A program made the position numbers and the translations under genes. Source: Flavobacteriales bacterium (GTDB lineage Bacteria > Bacteroidota > Bacteroidia > Flavobacteriales_E > Vicingaceae). From it: a stretch of DNA of 8,665 nucleotides. The DNA lies in the NCBI GenBank assembly GCA_002402165.1, contig NVVI01000007.1, positions 8,922 through 17,586 of the forward strand, given 5' to 3'. Every line of letters begins with the position of its first letter. Positions within the stretch are counted from its first letter, which is position 1. Of this stretch, positions 1 to 6,877 are shown piece after piece. The notes beneath the pieces are model-generated. The model was not told the origin of the DNA, did not search any database, and saw nothing but the letters and a program-made list of their open reading frames with translations.

Positions 1-1278
1 ATACAAATCTGATTGTCCTTTATAAACTCCTGACAATACCATTTCTTTACCACTATCGGAATAATCCATAGCAGTTACCTTTTCCATATTAAAAATGGCT
101 TTCACTTGTATTCCTCCAGTATTAATATCAAAAAAGTGTATTAATAGAACACCTTTTTCTTCTGTAATAAAAGCTAATTTTTCACTTGACGGGTGCCATT
201 CTAAAAGAGGATAAGAGTAATCATTTATTCGATCTAATTTAAATTCTTTTTTATAAATCTTATACTTTTTATCGTTGTCTTTGTAATAAATGTAAATCTT
301 ATATTGCCCTAATTGGTTAGTTACATAAGCAAAATTATTTCCATCAGAGCTCATTTTAAATTCTGAGTAATCTCTTCTTTTTCTGATCTTAAATATTTCT
401 TTTGCTAAATAATCATCCTCATCCGTTTCAGAAAAATCTTTATACTCATTTGCATAATACTTATGCCATTCCTTTGTAAGACTTTTCATTGATACCCCTA
501 AGACATAAAGAAATCCTTTTTCTATACTTTGAGTTATACGAGTCATGTAAAGAATATTTGGTATCACTGCTTCTCCATAAGTATCTACAATGTATGCCCA
601 TAAAGAATGACCAGCAATTATAGCCTCTTTATCAGATAGCCTATTAAACTTTCTATACTTACCAGATATAACTCCATCCCTAACACTATTCTCAATTTCT
701 GGACTCCATTTTTTAGAAACATAAGAAGTAAGTCCTTTACTATACCATTCGGGAATAGACATTAAACTAGAATTCTTTAATACTTGCCTCCAGTTAGAAC
801 CATATACTTGTTGGTTTACTAACACTTGAGCTATTCCTTCTTTTATTTGACGGCTAAAATCATCGTGATCACCATTAAAATAAACATAAACTTTAGACCC
901 CATAATATTAGTAATCCCTCCTAATTCTCCATTTTCAAGACTTAAGCCTACATTACTTTGCCTAAAATGAGATTGTTTGTTGTATATGATAAACTGGATT
1001 TTATCCCTTAATTCATATTCAAAAAAGTCCTCCTGATCTTTTAAATATTTACGAGCTACTTTAGCAGTATATATAGCTAATTCTTTACCTCCTGTATAAA
1101 AATAGGTTTCGCATTGAGAGTACCGATAATACTTCCATTCAAAATAATCATACTGTACTCTGTTTTTTCCAAAACCAATATGAGTTCCATTATAGAATTG
1201 TGCATTTAAGTTATTTGTAAAAAGGAAAGCCCCAAATACTAACCAAAAAAAAATGATATAGTTTACTGAAATTTTGAT
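1..1278 (-). CDS. Exported protein with degenerate peptidase-MA-like domain and TolB-like beta-propeller (C-terminus beyond window)
   Basis: An uninterrupted minus-strand frame runs from a stop at 1294-1296 off the left edge. Numbered from codon 1276-1278, 426 residues are visible. Residues 1-26 form a good Sec signal peptide (KIS n-region, long hydrophobic core, cleavage about NA/QF). Residues 27-260 resemble the gluzincin-like domain of Bacteroidota proteins often labelled TolB: the helix K146-EGIAQ151 sits where HExxH would be, followed by IPEW (175-178) and YSKGLTSY. The zinc histidines and glutamate are absent, so I infer no peptidase activity. From about residue 290, strand-rich repeats such as MSSDGNNFAYVTN and DYSDSGKEMVLSGV look like TolB/PD40 propeller blades. 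Full-length relatives are, from memory, around 1000 residues. It is probably periplasmic or outer-membrane associated; the role is unknown. No ATG, GTG or TTG exists in frame upstream of the signal peptide; 1278 (ATC) is a best guess. TTA at 1290 and ATT at 1272 are alternatives. Confidence 0.72.
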   Translation of the reverse strand, partial: MKISVNYIIFFWLVFGAFLFTNNLNAQFYNGTHIGFGKNRVQYDYFEWKYYRYSQCETYFYTGGKELAIYTAKVARKYLKDQEDFFEYELRDKIQFIIYNKQSHFRQSNVGLSLENGELGGITNIMGSKVYVYFNGDHDDFSRQIKEGIAQVLVNQQVYGSNWRQVLKNSSLMSIPEWYSKGLTSYVSKKWSPEIENSVRDGVISGKYRKFNRLSDKEAIIAGHSLWAYIVDTYGEAVIPNILYMTRITQSIEKGFLYVLGVSMKSLTKEWHKYYANEYKDFSETDEDDYLAKEIFKIRKRRDYSEFKMSSDGNNFAYVTNQLGQYKIYIYYKDNDKKYKIYKKEFKLDRINDYSYPLLEWHPSSEKLAFITEEKGVLLIHFFDINTGGIQVKAIFNMEKVTAMDYSDSGKEMVLSGVYKGQSDLY

Positions 1279-1300
1279 TTTCTGAAGTAAAGTTTATCTG

Positions 1301-1330
1301 TAAAGATAGTGATTTTATAAGGATTGTAAA
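1301..1330 (-). promoter_or_regulatory. Putative promoter of the exported propeller protein
   Basis: On the minus strand TATCTTTA (1301-1308) matches seven of eight positions of the Bacteroidota -7 box TAnnTTTG. TTTA (1327-1330) lies 18 bp upstream in the position of the -33 TTTG/TTG element. A transcript would begin near 1294, which places the true start codon in about 1272-1290. That agrees with the signal peptide. The match is by eye and the -33 half is weak. Confidence 0.4.
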
Positions 1331-1364
1331 TACTTTTACATGTATAAAAACAATATTTTAAACG

Positions 1365-2006
1365 ATGATAAACATACATTATTTTACATTTAACGGTTTT
1401 CAAGAAAACACCTATATTTTATTTGACGAAACCAAAGATTGTGTAATTATTGACCCTGGCTGTTACAGCAACGAAGAAGAACAAGAACTGGTTAGCTTTA
1501 TTTCTGAAAATGGTTTAACTCCCGTTAAGTTATTGAACACCCATTGCCACATCGATCATGTTCTAGGAAACAACTTTATTGCATCTAAATATAGTATTGA
1601 TTTAGAAATGCATAAAAACGACCTCTCTACACTACATGCCACCCTAGAATATGGACATACTTTTGGCTTTAATATGGATAAATCACCAGAGCCAACAACT
1701 TTTTTAGAAGAAGGTGATACCGTTAAATTTGGAAACTCAGAATTAGACATATTATTTACTCCAGGACATAGTGCTGGGCACATAGTTTTTGTAAATCATA
1801 AACAAAAATTTGTAATTAATGGAGATGTTTTGTTTCAAGGAAGCATTGGAAGAACAGACCTGCCAGGAGGTGATTATGATACATTGATAGAAAGTATTAA
1901 AACTAAATTATTAACTTTAGATGATGATTATGAAGTCTACACAGGTCACGGATCAAAGACAACGATAGGCTTTGAAAGGAATAATAATCCTTTTCTAAAC
2001 CAATAA
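1365..2006 (+). CDS. MBL-fold metallo-hydrolase, glyoxalase II-like
   Basis: A 213-residue single-domain metallo-beta-lactamase-fold hydrolase. All metal-binding motifs of the family are visible: H60-C-H62-I-D64-H65, H135 in TPGHSAGH, D154 in NGDVLF and H195 in YTGHGS. The stretch GSIGRTDLPGG after D154 is typical of the YcbL-type glyoxalase II-like group, which binds two metal ions and hydrolyses thioesters such as S-lactoylglutathione. The length fits the short YcbL-like members; there is no C-terminal helical substrate domain as in classical GloB, so the true substrate is open. It has no signal peptide, so it should be cytoplasmic. The ATG start gives the expected N-terminal strand with the ENTYIL motif. 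It is followed after only 2 bp by a membrane-protein gene, suggesting one transcript. Confidence 0.93.
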   Translation: MINIHYFTFNGFQENTYILFDETKDCVIIDPGCYSNEEEQELVSFISENGLTPVKLLNTHCHIDHVLGNNFIASKYSIDLEMHKNDLSTLHATLEYGHTFGFNMDKSPEPTTFLEEGDTVKFGNSELDILFTPGHSAGHIVFVNHKQKFVINGDVLFQGSIGRTDLPGGDYDTLIESIKTKLLTLDDDYEVYTGHGSKTTIGFERNNNPFLNQ

Positions 2007-2008
2007 CA

Positions 2009-2575
2009 TTGTTGAATAAACGCACTATAAATAAATACACTAATCCTTCTTCTGATAATTACAGGTCAAAATTAGATAGAAATTATACCGTAATGACAAT
2101 AACCGTAATTGGTTTTTTTATTGGTTTTGGATTATGTATTGGTTTTTATTCTTATACGCTGATTAATATTTTTGAGCTATCTAAATTCATGGTGCTATTT
2201 GGTATAGTTGGATTTTTAATACCTCTCAGGTTTTACAACAAATGGTTTCATTTTATAAAGTATGAAATGATTATTTTTAATGTTATGGGAGTTGCTCCAT
2301 TCTTAACAGGACTTTTCTTATTCCTAAATTTTACATTTGTTTCTAATAGTTATACTCACTATTATAAAATAGAAAAAATATATTTTGAAGGAGAATCAAG
2401 CTTTAAGTCTATGGGGGTAGTCTTGGAAAACAATTTTTTTTCAGGTGAACGTAAAATAGTAGAACTAACTGATGTCTCTCCCAATGATCTTGTAGAAAAA
2501 AAGTTTTTGAAACTTACCATATCAGAAGGCATTTTTGGTTATGATGTAATTAAAGAAAAGATATTGATTAAGTAA
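2009..2575 (+). CDS. Unrecognised membrane protein with three predicted helices
   Basis: A 188-residue protein that I do not recognise. The best start is TTG at 2009, 2 bp after the stop of the MBL hydrolase; there is no ATG before the first hydrophobic segment except at residue 29, at its edge, so TTG keeps a basic 27-residue N-terminus. Three hydrophobic helices are evident at about residues 29-54, 59-76 and 86-112. A soluble C-terminal tail of about 75 residues rich in E, K and F follows; its strand-like pattern could form a small beta domain. No catalytic motif or cysteine pair is visible. Tight spacing implies co-transcription and perhaps translational coupling with the hydrolase, but this does not reveal a function. 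Its last 8 bases overlap the 3' end of recX on the other strand. Confidence 0.72.
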   Translation: MLNKRTINKYTNPSSDNYRSKLDRNYTVMTITVIGFFIGFGLCIGFYSYTLINIFELSKFMVLFGIVGFLIPLRFYNKWFHFIKYEMIIFNVMGVAPFLTGLFLFLNFTFVSNSYTHYYKIEKIYFEGESSFKSMGVVLENNFFSGERKIVELTDVSPNDLVEKKFLKLTISEGIFGYDVIKEKILIK

Positions 2576-3044
2576 GATTCAATTCTTTCAAAATCAACTC
2601 AGATTCATAACCTTTCCCAATCATATAACGATACAGCTTACCCCTCCTTTTAAAATCATCTGGCTCATTTATCAATAAACTTTTCTTTTGAATTAACACA
2701 GAAATAGCTTCTAGATATTCATCCTCAGGTATTTCTGAATCAGAAATAGTATTAAATTGTTGCTCATTGAAAACACGCTTTGCCATTAACCCCATTTTTA
2801 TTTTATTTCTCCCCCACTTCTTTATTCTAAACTTCCCTCTCACAAAAGCTTCTACATAACGAGATTCATTTAAAAAATCTTCTTTTAGTAAAACGTCTAA
2901 AATTTTATCCCAATCAGATTTCTTGACATTCCAAGCATAAAATCTTTTTTCCAAATCAAACACGCACCTTTCTTGAAATGAGCAATAACGCATTGCTTTT
3001 TTTCTTGCTCTATCGTATGACATAATTCTATAAAACTTGGACAT
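2568..3044 (-). CDS. recX: Regulatory protein RecX
   Basis: A 158-residue RecX-family protein, an all-helical modulator that binds RecA filaments and limits their growth in recombination and SOS repair. The three tandem three-helix repeats can be followed: the first at about residues 11-48, the second at 50-92 with the family hallmark LNESRYVEAFVRGKFRIKKWG, and a third at about 108-155 ending in a YMIGKGYESELILKEL helix. Length is normal. It is basic and cytoplasmic, with no signal sequence. I keep the ATG at 3044 because a TAnnTTTG box lies 22 bp upstream; an internal ATG at residue 8 (3023) is a possible alternative. recA is not in the window. The gene converges on, and overlaps by 8 bp, the membrane-protein gene on the plus strand, and is divergent from the MFS gene 34 bp away. 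Confidence 0.93.
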   Translation of the reverse strand: MSKFYRIMSYDRARKKAMRYCSFQERCVFDLEKRFYAWNVKKSDWDKILDVLLKEDFLNESRYVEAFVRGKFRIKKWGRNKIKMGLMAKRVFNEQQFNTISDSEIPEDEYLEAISVLIQKKSLLINEPDDFKRRGKLYRYMIGKGYESELILKELNLT

Positions 3045-3052
3045 AAAACAAT

Positions 3053-3060
3053 TACTTTTA
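3053..3060 (+). promoter_or_regulatory. Putative -7 box for the MFS/DASS operon
   Basis: TACTTTTA matches seven of eight positions of TAnnTTTG and ends 18 bp before the MFS start codon. A clear -33 element at the right spacing is not visible. It would lie inside the first codons of recX on the other strand. Confidence 0.3.
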
Positions 3061-3066
3061 GTGCTT

Positions 3067-3074
3067 CAAAAATA
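3067..3074 (-). promoter_or_regulatory. Putative -7 box for recX
   Basis: On the minus strand TATTTTTG is a perfect match to the Bacteroidota -7 consensus TAnnTTTG, 22 bp upstream of the recX ATG. A TTTG occurs further upstream but at only 12 bp spacing, shorter than the usual 17-23, so the -33 element is unclear. This box lies just before the MFS start codon. Confidence 0.42.
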
Positions 3075-3078
3075 ATCA

Positions 3079-4353
3079 ATGAAAAACAAAAGTGCTTTAT
3101 ATTTATTAATTGCTGCCAACGCTGTTTCAGGTTTTGCACAAGGTATAAGTATGTTAGCCATTCCTTGGTATTTTTCTGATATTTTAGATGCAAGTTCTAC
3201 TTTTGGAATTATATACGGAGCAGTAACGTTTTTAACCTTGTTTTGGGGATTATACGTTGGTACTTTAGTAGATCGTTATCCAAGAAAAAATATTTTTTTA
3301 TTCATCACATTGTCCGGAGCAATAGTAATTGGTGCTGTAGCTACTACTGGTTACTATTTAGGAGAAGTTCCTATGCCTTTGGTTGGCCTTGTTTTTTGTG
3401 CTACCATGTTTATTTACAATGTACACTATCCAACTTTATATGCCTTTGGTCAAGAAATTACCGAAAAAAAAGATTATGGAAAAATCAATTCTATTATTGA
3501 AGTTCAAGGCCAAGCAACAAGTGTTTTATCTGGTGCATTTGCTGCCATATTAATTACTGGAGTGGATCAAGAATTTTTAAGTGATTTGGGTATAAAAAAC
3601 CTTAACATAAGTATTGAGCCATGGTCACTGCATGAAATATTTCTAATGGACGCTTTTACTTACTTTTTAGCATTCCTATTGATTTTAATGATAAAATATT
3701 CAGCTGTTGTGATCAAAATAATTGATACTAGCTCAATAATAGAGAGATTAAAGCAAGGAGCCTTATTTTTAAAAAACACTCCTTTAATCTTCCATTTCGG
3801 AGTAGGATCTTATGCTATTTTTGCCATGATTTTGGTACACATTCATCAATTAATGCCTATTTATGTAAACGATCATTTACAAGCTAACTCGGCTGTTTAT
3901 GCAGGTGCAGAAATGCTTTTTGCTGTTGGTGCTTTACTTTCTGGTATTGGAATACGATGGGTATTTAAAAACACCAACACCATAAAGGCCATTATTATAA
4001 TGATGTTTGTGAGCCTCATTGTGTTTGAGTTAACAGCTTTTACTCAAAGTTCAATTGTATTAATGTTTGTTTGTTTTATATTAGGATTAACCAATGCAGG
4101 AACGCGAGTTTTACGAATCACTTACTTGTTTAATCACATTCCAAACCATATTATAGGCAGAACGGGCAGTGTTTTTCAAACCTTAAACGTGTTGGCACGA
4201 TTTGGTTTTATCACCTTATTTTCTCTTACTTTTTTTACGAAAGAAAGTAACATTACGTGGGCGTATTTTATTAGTGGTTTGTTTATTTTTATCTCTATCT
4301 TTCCATTATTGATTTACTACAAAAAACTAGTCAACTTAAAACCTGATGATTAA
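3079..4353 (+). CDS. Major facilitator superfamily transporter
   Basis: A 424-residue inner-membrane protein with the hydrophobic pattern of a 12-helix MFS carrier. MFS motif A is clear in the loop between helices 2 and 3: G61-TLV-D65-R66-YP-R69-K70. A longer hydrophilic stretch at about residues 160-185 separates helices 5 and 6, and a central cytoplasmic loop near residue 210 (DTSSIIERLKQG) joins the two halves. The overall look resembles drug- or siderophore-exporter-type MFS proteins (MFS_3/MFS_1), but nothing in the sequence fixes substrate or direction. The ATG start directly precedes the first helix. The last 8 bases overlap the start of the DASS permease, so the two are almost surely co-transcribed and may be translationally coupled. 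Its 5' end faces recX across 34 bp. Confidence 0.93.
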   Translation: MKNKSALYLLIAANAVSGFAQGISMLAIPWYFSDILDASSTFGIIYGAVTFLTLFWGLYVGTLVDRYPRKNIFLFITLSGAIVIGAVATTGYYLGEVPMPLVGLVFCATMFIYNVHYPTLYAFGQEITEKKDYGKINSIIEVQGQATSVLSGAFAAILITGVDQEFLSDLGIKNLNISIEPWSLHEIFLMDAFTYFLAFLLILMIKYSAVVIKIIDTSSIIERLKQGALFLKNTPLIFHFGVGSYAIFAMILVHIHQLMPIYVNDHLQANSAVYAGAEMLFAVGALLSGIGIRWVFKNTNTIKAIIIMMFVSLIVFELTAFTQSSIVLMFVCFILGLTNAGTRVLRITYLFNHIPNHIIGRTGSVFQTLNVLARFGFITLFSLTFFTKESNITWAYFISGLFIFISIFPLLIYYKKLVNLKPDD

Positions 4354-5839
4354 TAAGCTACTAAAAACTAAATGGGTGTATGCTGTTTTAGCTTTAGTCT
4401 TAGCTTTTACCTGTTATTACTTTGTTCCATCAGAAGAATACCCTCAAGCGCCAATAATGGCTGCTATTGTAGTTGTTATGGCTATTTTTTGGATTTTTGA
4501 AGTAGTGCCTATTGCTATAACCTCATTATTTCCGATTTTTCTTTTCCCCCTATTCGGCATATTAGACACTAAAACAACAGCTTTATTTTTTGGTAAAGAA
4601 ATCATTTTCTTGTTTTTAGGAGGGTTAATGTTGGCTCAAGGAATACAAAATTCTAACCTCCATAAGCGAATTGCCTTACACATTGTAAACATTATCGGAA
4701 GCAAACCTGCCAACCTAGTTTTGGGGTTTATGGTGGCTACAGCTGGATTAAGTATGTGGATTTCCAATACAGCTTCTGTAATGGTAATGATGCCCATTGG
4801 CTTATCGATTATTGAAGAGATAAAAGAAGTGAAAGACTCTAAAAAATTTCTATCAAAATTTGCAGTCGCCTTAATGTTAGGAATAGCTTATGCTGCTGAC
4901 ATTGGTGGTATGGCAACGTTAATTGGAACACCTCCTAACCTAGTGTTTATGGAAATGTACCATGAATTGTTTCCTGAAATGCCTACCATTGGTTTTGCTC
5001 AATGGATGATGATGGGTTTGCCAATTTCAATAACTTTCTTATTTACAGGGTGGCTATTAATGACCAAAGTTATTTTTAGAATGCCTAAAATTCAAGTATT
5101 TAAAAACAAAAACCTGATTAAGAATTTATTAAATGATTTAGGAAAATTAAGACGAGATGAATTGGCTTCTGGATTGGTATTTTTATCTGCTGCAATCTTA
5201 TGGGTAACAGGTTCTGACATTACGTTAAGTGAATCATTTACTATACACGGTTGGCGAAGTTCTTTAGGATTAGAAATGGTAAGCGATGCTTCTATTGCTG
5301 TTGTTACTTCGTTGCTACTATTTATGATTCCGTCTGAAGACAGACCTCAAGAAATGCTGTTAACTTGGAGCAAAGCAAGAGAATTACCTTGGGGAATTCT
5401 TTTATTATTCGGTGGTGGCTTTGCAATTGCTGGTGGGTTTAACAGCAGTGGTTTATCTAACTTAATAGGGAGTTTGTTTGCCAATTTAGATACTGATTCT
5501 CCAGTATTAATTATCATAATTGTTTGTTTTGTGTTGACCTTTTTAACCGAAATAACCTCAAATACAGCCACCACAAATTTAGTTTTACCCATATTAGCCA
5601 ATGCAAGTGCTGTATTGGGGTTAGACCCTAGAATATTAATGATACCTGCAACTCTTTCAGCAAGCTGTGCTTTTATGATGCCTATTGCCTCACCTACCCA
5701 AGCAATTGTCTTTGGTTCTGGTCATGTTAAAATAAAACAAATGATACGAGCAGGTATTCTCTTTAATCTCTTAGGAATTGTAATTGTTACGGGGGTATTT
5801 TATTTATTAGCAAAATTTGTCTTTGGTATAGTTATTTAA
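4346..5839 (+). CDS. SLC13/DASS family sodium-coupled anion symporter
   Basis: A 497-residue permease of the divalent anion:Na+ symporter family (INDY/NaDC/SdcS group), which imports dicarboxylates, citrate or sulfate with sodium ions. Both signature SNT motifs that build the sodium and substrate sites are present: S140-N-T142 in WISNTASVMVMMPIG and S405-N-T407 in TEITSNTATTNLVLPI. G194-TPPN198 and the C-terminal SASCAFMMPIASPTQAI segment are also family hallmarks. The repeat architecture has two hairpin-containing halves, about 11 helices in all. Length is slightly above the bacterial VcINDY type and close to animal members. Metabolite choice cannot be read from the sequence; C4-dicarboxylate is the commonest for this motif pattern. 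It begins inside the end of the MFS gene (ATG 8 bp before that stop ends) and converges with the DUF3667 gene, overlapping it by 4 bp. Confidence 0.93.
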   Translation: MINKLLKTKWVYAVLALVLAFTCYYFVPSEEYPQAPIMAAIVVVMAIFWIFEVVPIAITSLFPIFLFPLFGILDTKTTALFFGKEIIFLFLGGLMLAQGIQNSNLHKRIALHIVNIIGSKPANLVLGFMVATAGLSMWISNTASVMVMMPIGLSIIEEIKEVKDSKKFLSKFAVALMLGIAYAADIGGMATLIGTPPNLVFMEMYHELFPEMPTIGFAQWMMMGLPISITFLFTGWLLMTKVIFRMPKIQVFKNKNLIKNLLNDLGKLRRDELASGLVFLSAAILWVTGSDITLSESFTIHGWRSSLGLEMVSDASIAVVTSLLLFMIPSEDRPQEMLLTWSKARELPWGILLLFGGGFAIAGGFNSSGLSNLIGSLFANLDTDSPVLIIIIVCFVLTFLTEITSNTATTNLVLPILANASAVLGLDPRILMIPATLSASCAFMMPIASPTQAIVFGSGHVKIKQMIRAGILFNLLGIVIVTGVFYLLAKFVFGIVI

Positions 5840-6771
5840 GTTAACATTAAAGATGATAAAAAAACTGTAGCTATAAACAATAGTGCAAGTAAAAAATACC
5901 CAATAATTAAGAACAAATATTTATACAGAGCAACCCAGAATTTTCTATCATAAAATCTCATAACCGACCCCACTATATATACCTGCCCTACAGTAAATAC
6001 AAATATAGACCACACCATATCTATATCATCTGAAAAAATGAAGATTCTAACAATCTGATCTATACAGAGTATAAAAATGATGAAGGAATTAAGATGAATA
6101 TTAAACACCAAGTGTCCTACATAACCATACTTATTTGCACTAAAACAAATACCATATAATAAGGCCAATAATGGTATAAACAACAATAGGAAGAGTGATA
6201 TTTGGTTATATAATATATCAAAAAAACTTTCCCCTCTTGCCCTTGCTTTTACTGCTCGTTTAAATAAATAACCATCAAGACCTGTTCCTTCTGTTAAGGA
6301 ATCTAGGTAATTATTTAATGTTCCGTTATAATCCATTTCTCTTAACTTAGCTAAAGGTAATTCTACTTCCTCTCCTTTAATAAGAATATCAATGCTATCC
6401 ATCGCTAGTGAATTATCGACCTCATTACCATCATCATCTACAGCTGTAACAAAACTATTTGAATCAAAACTTGCTTCATTTACATCAACAACAGAAATTA
6501 AGAAAAAGAAGATTACACTCAATACAATGTACAATCTAATTGGAGGAACAAAACTAACCCGCTTCCCCTCCATATATTCTTTACTAAGAAGACCAGGTTT
6601 TAGAATTAAATACTTTAAGGTGACAATTAATTTAGAATCTACATTAAAAAAATCATCAATAAAAGTTCCTAAAAGATATTTCAGATTCAGCTTAATAATG
6701 TTCTTTTGTCCACAATTGGAACAAAATCTCTCTTGACTAGCTAATTCTTCCTTGCAATTTTTACATTTCAT
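5836..6771 (-). CDS. DUF3667-type zinc-ribbon membrane protein
   Basis: A 311-residue protein with an N-terminal zinc ribbon (C3-xx-C6 and C17-xx-C20-G) followed by the conserved block P59-G60...E65-YMEG-K70-R71...P76-P77 leading into the first membrane helix (about 79-97). This layout matches DUF3667, a family common in Bacteroidota and of unknown function. An acidic stretch of about 90 residues (98-187, many D and E) separates helix 1 from four further helices at about 190-210, 220-245, 250-270 and 280-308. Given the cytoplasmic zinc ribbon, the acidic insert should be periplasmic. The ATG start places the first cysteine at residue 3. It stands alone on its strand, with its start 106 bp from the divergent DUF3127 gene and its stop overlapping the DASS permease. 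Function is not known. Confidence 0.85.
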   Translation of the reverse strand: MKCKNCKEELASQERFCSNCGQKNIIKLNLKYLLGTFIDDFFNVDSKLIVTLKYLILKPGLLSKEYMEGKRVSFVPPIRLYIVLSVIFFFLISVVDVNEASFDSNSFVTAVDDDGNEVDNSLAMDSIDILIKGEEVELPLAKLREMDYNGTLNNYLDSLTEGTGLDGYLFKRAVKARARGESFFDILYNQISLFLLLFIPLLALLYGICFSANKYGYVGHLVFNIHLNSFIIFILCIDQIVRIFIFSDDIDMVWSIFVFTVGQVYIVGSVMRFYDRKFWVALYKYLFLIIGYFLLALLFIATVFLSSLMLT

Positions 6772-6777
6772 ACCTTA

Positions 6778-6808
6778 CAAGTATATCGAATTTTAAATTG
6801 TTAATAAA
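6778..6808 (-). promoter_or_regulatory. Putative promoter of the DUF3667 gene, possibly leaderless transcript
   Basis: On the minus strand TATACTTG (6778-6785) matches seven of eight positions of TAnnTTTG, with TTTA 19 bp upstream (6805-6808) as a possible -33 element. The box ends 6 bp before the ATG, so transcription would start at or within a base or two of the start codon. Confidence 0.33.
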
Positions 6809-6846
6809 ATATGAAATCAAAAATCGCTTAACAAATCCCTAATAAT

Positions 6847-6854
6847 TAAATTTG
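6847..6854 (+). promoter_or_regulatory. Putative -7 box for the DUF3127 gene
   Basis: TAAATTTG is a perfect match to the TAnnTTTG consensus and ends 23 bp before the ATG, giving a leader of about 17 bases that is A-rich, as is usual for well-expressed Bacteroidota genes. No convincing TTG -33 element is visible at 17-23 bp spacing. Confidence 0.48.
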
Positions 6855-6877
6855 TTTTCCAATTAAAAAATAGAAAT

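Noticed and set aside
1556..1783. Open frame of 75 codons on the minus strand
   Set aside because: It lies antisense within the MBL hydrolase, whose own motifs are intact; its translation has no domain-like pattern.
2897..3193. Open frame of 98 codons on the minus strand spanning the recX/MFS gap
   Set aside because: It overlaps both well-supported genes in another frame and encodes low-complexity, unpatterned sequence.
3243..3500. Open frame of 85 codons on the plus strand
   Set aside because: It is an out-of-frame shadow of the MFS gene, rich in Trp, Cys, Ser and Tyr as expected from shifted hydrophobic codons.
5347..5601. Open frame of 84 codons on the minus strand
   Set aside because: It is antisense to the second SNT region of the DASS permease and looks non-coding.
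6392..6736. Open frame of 114 codons on the plus strand
   Set aside because: It is antisense to the zinc-ribbon and first half of the DUF3667 gene, where cysteine motifs show the minus strand is coding.
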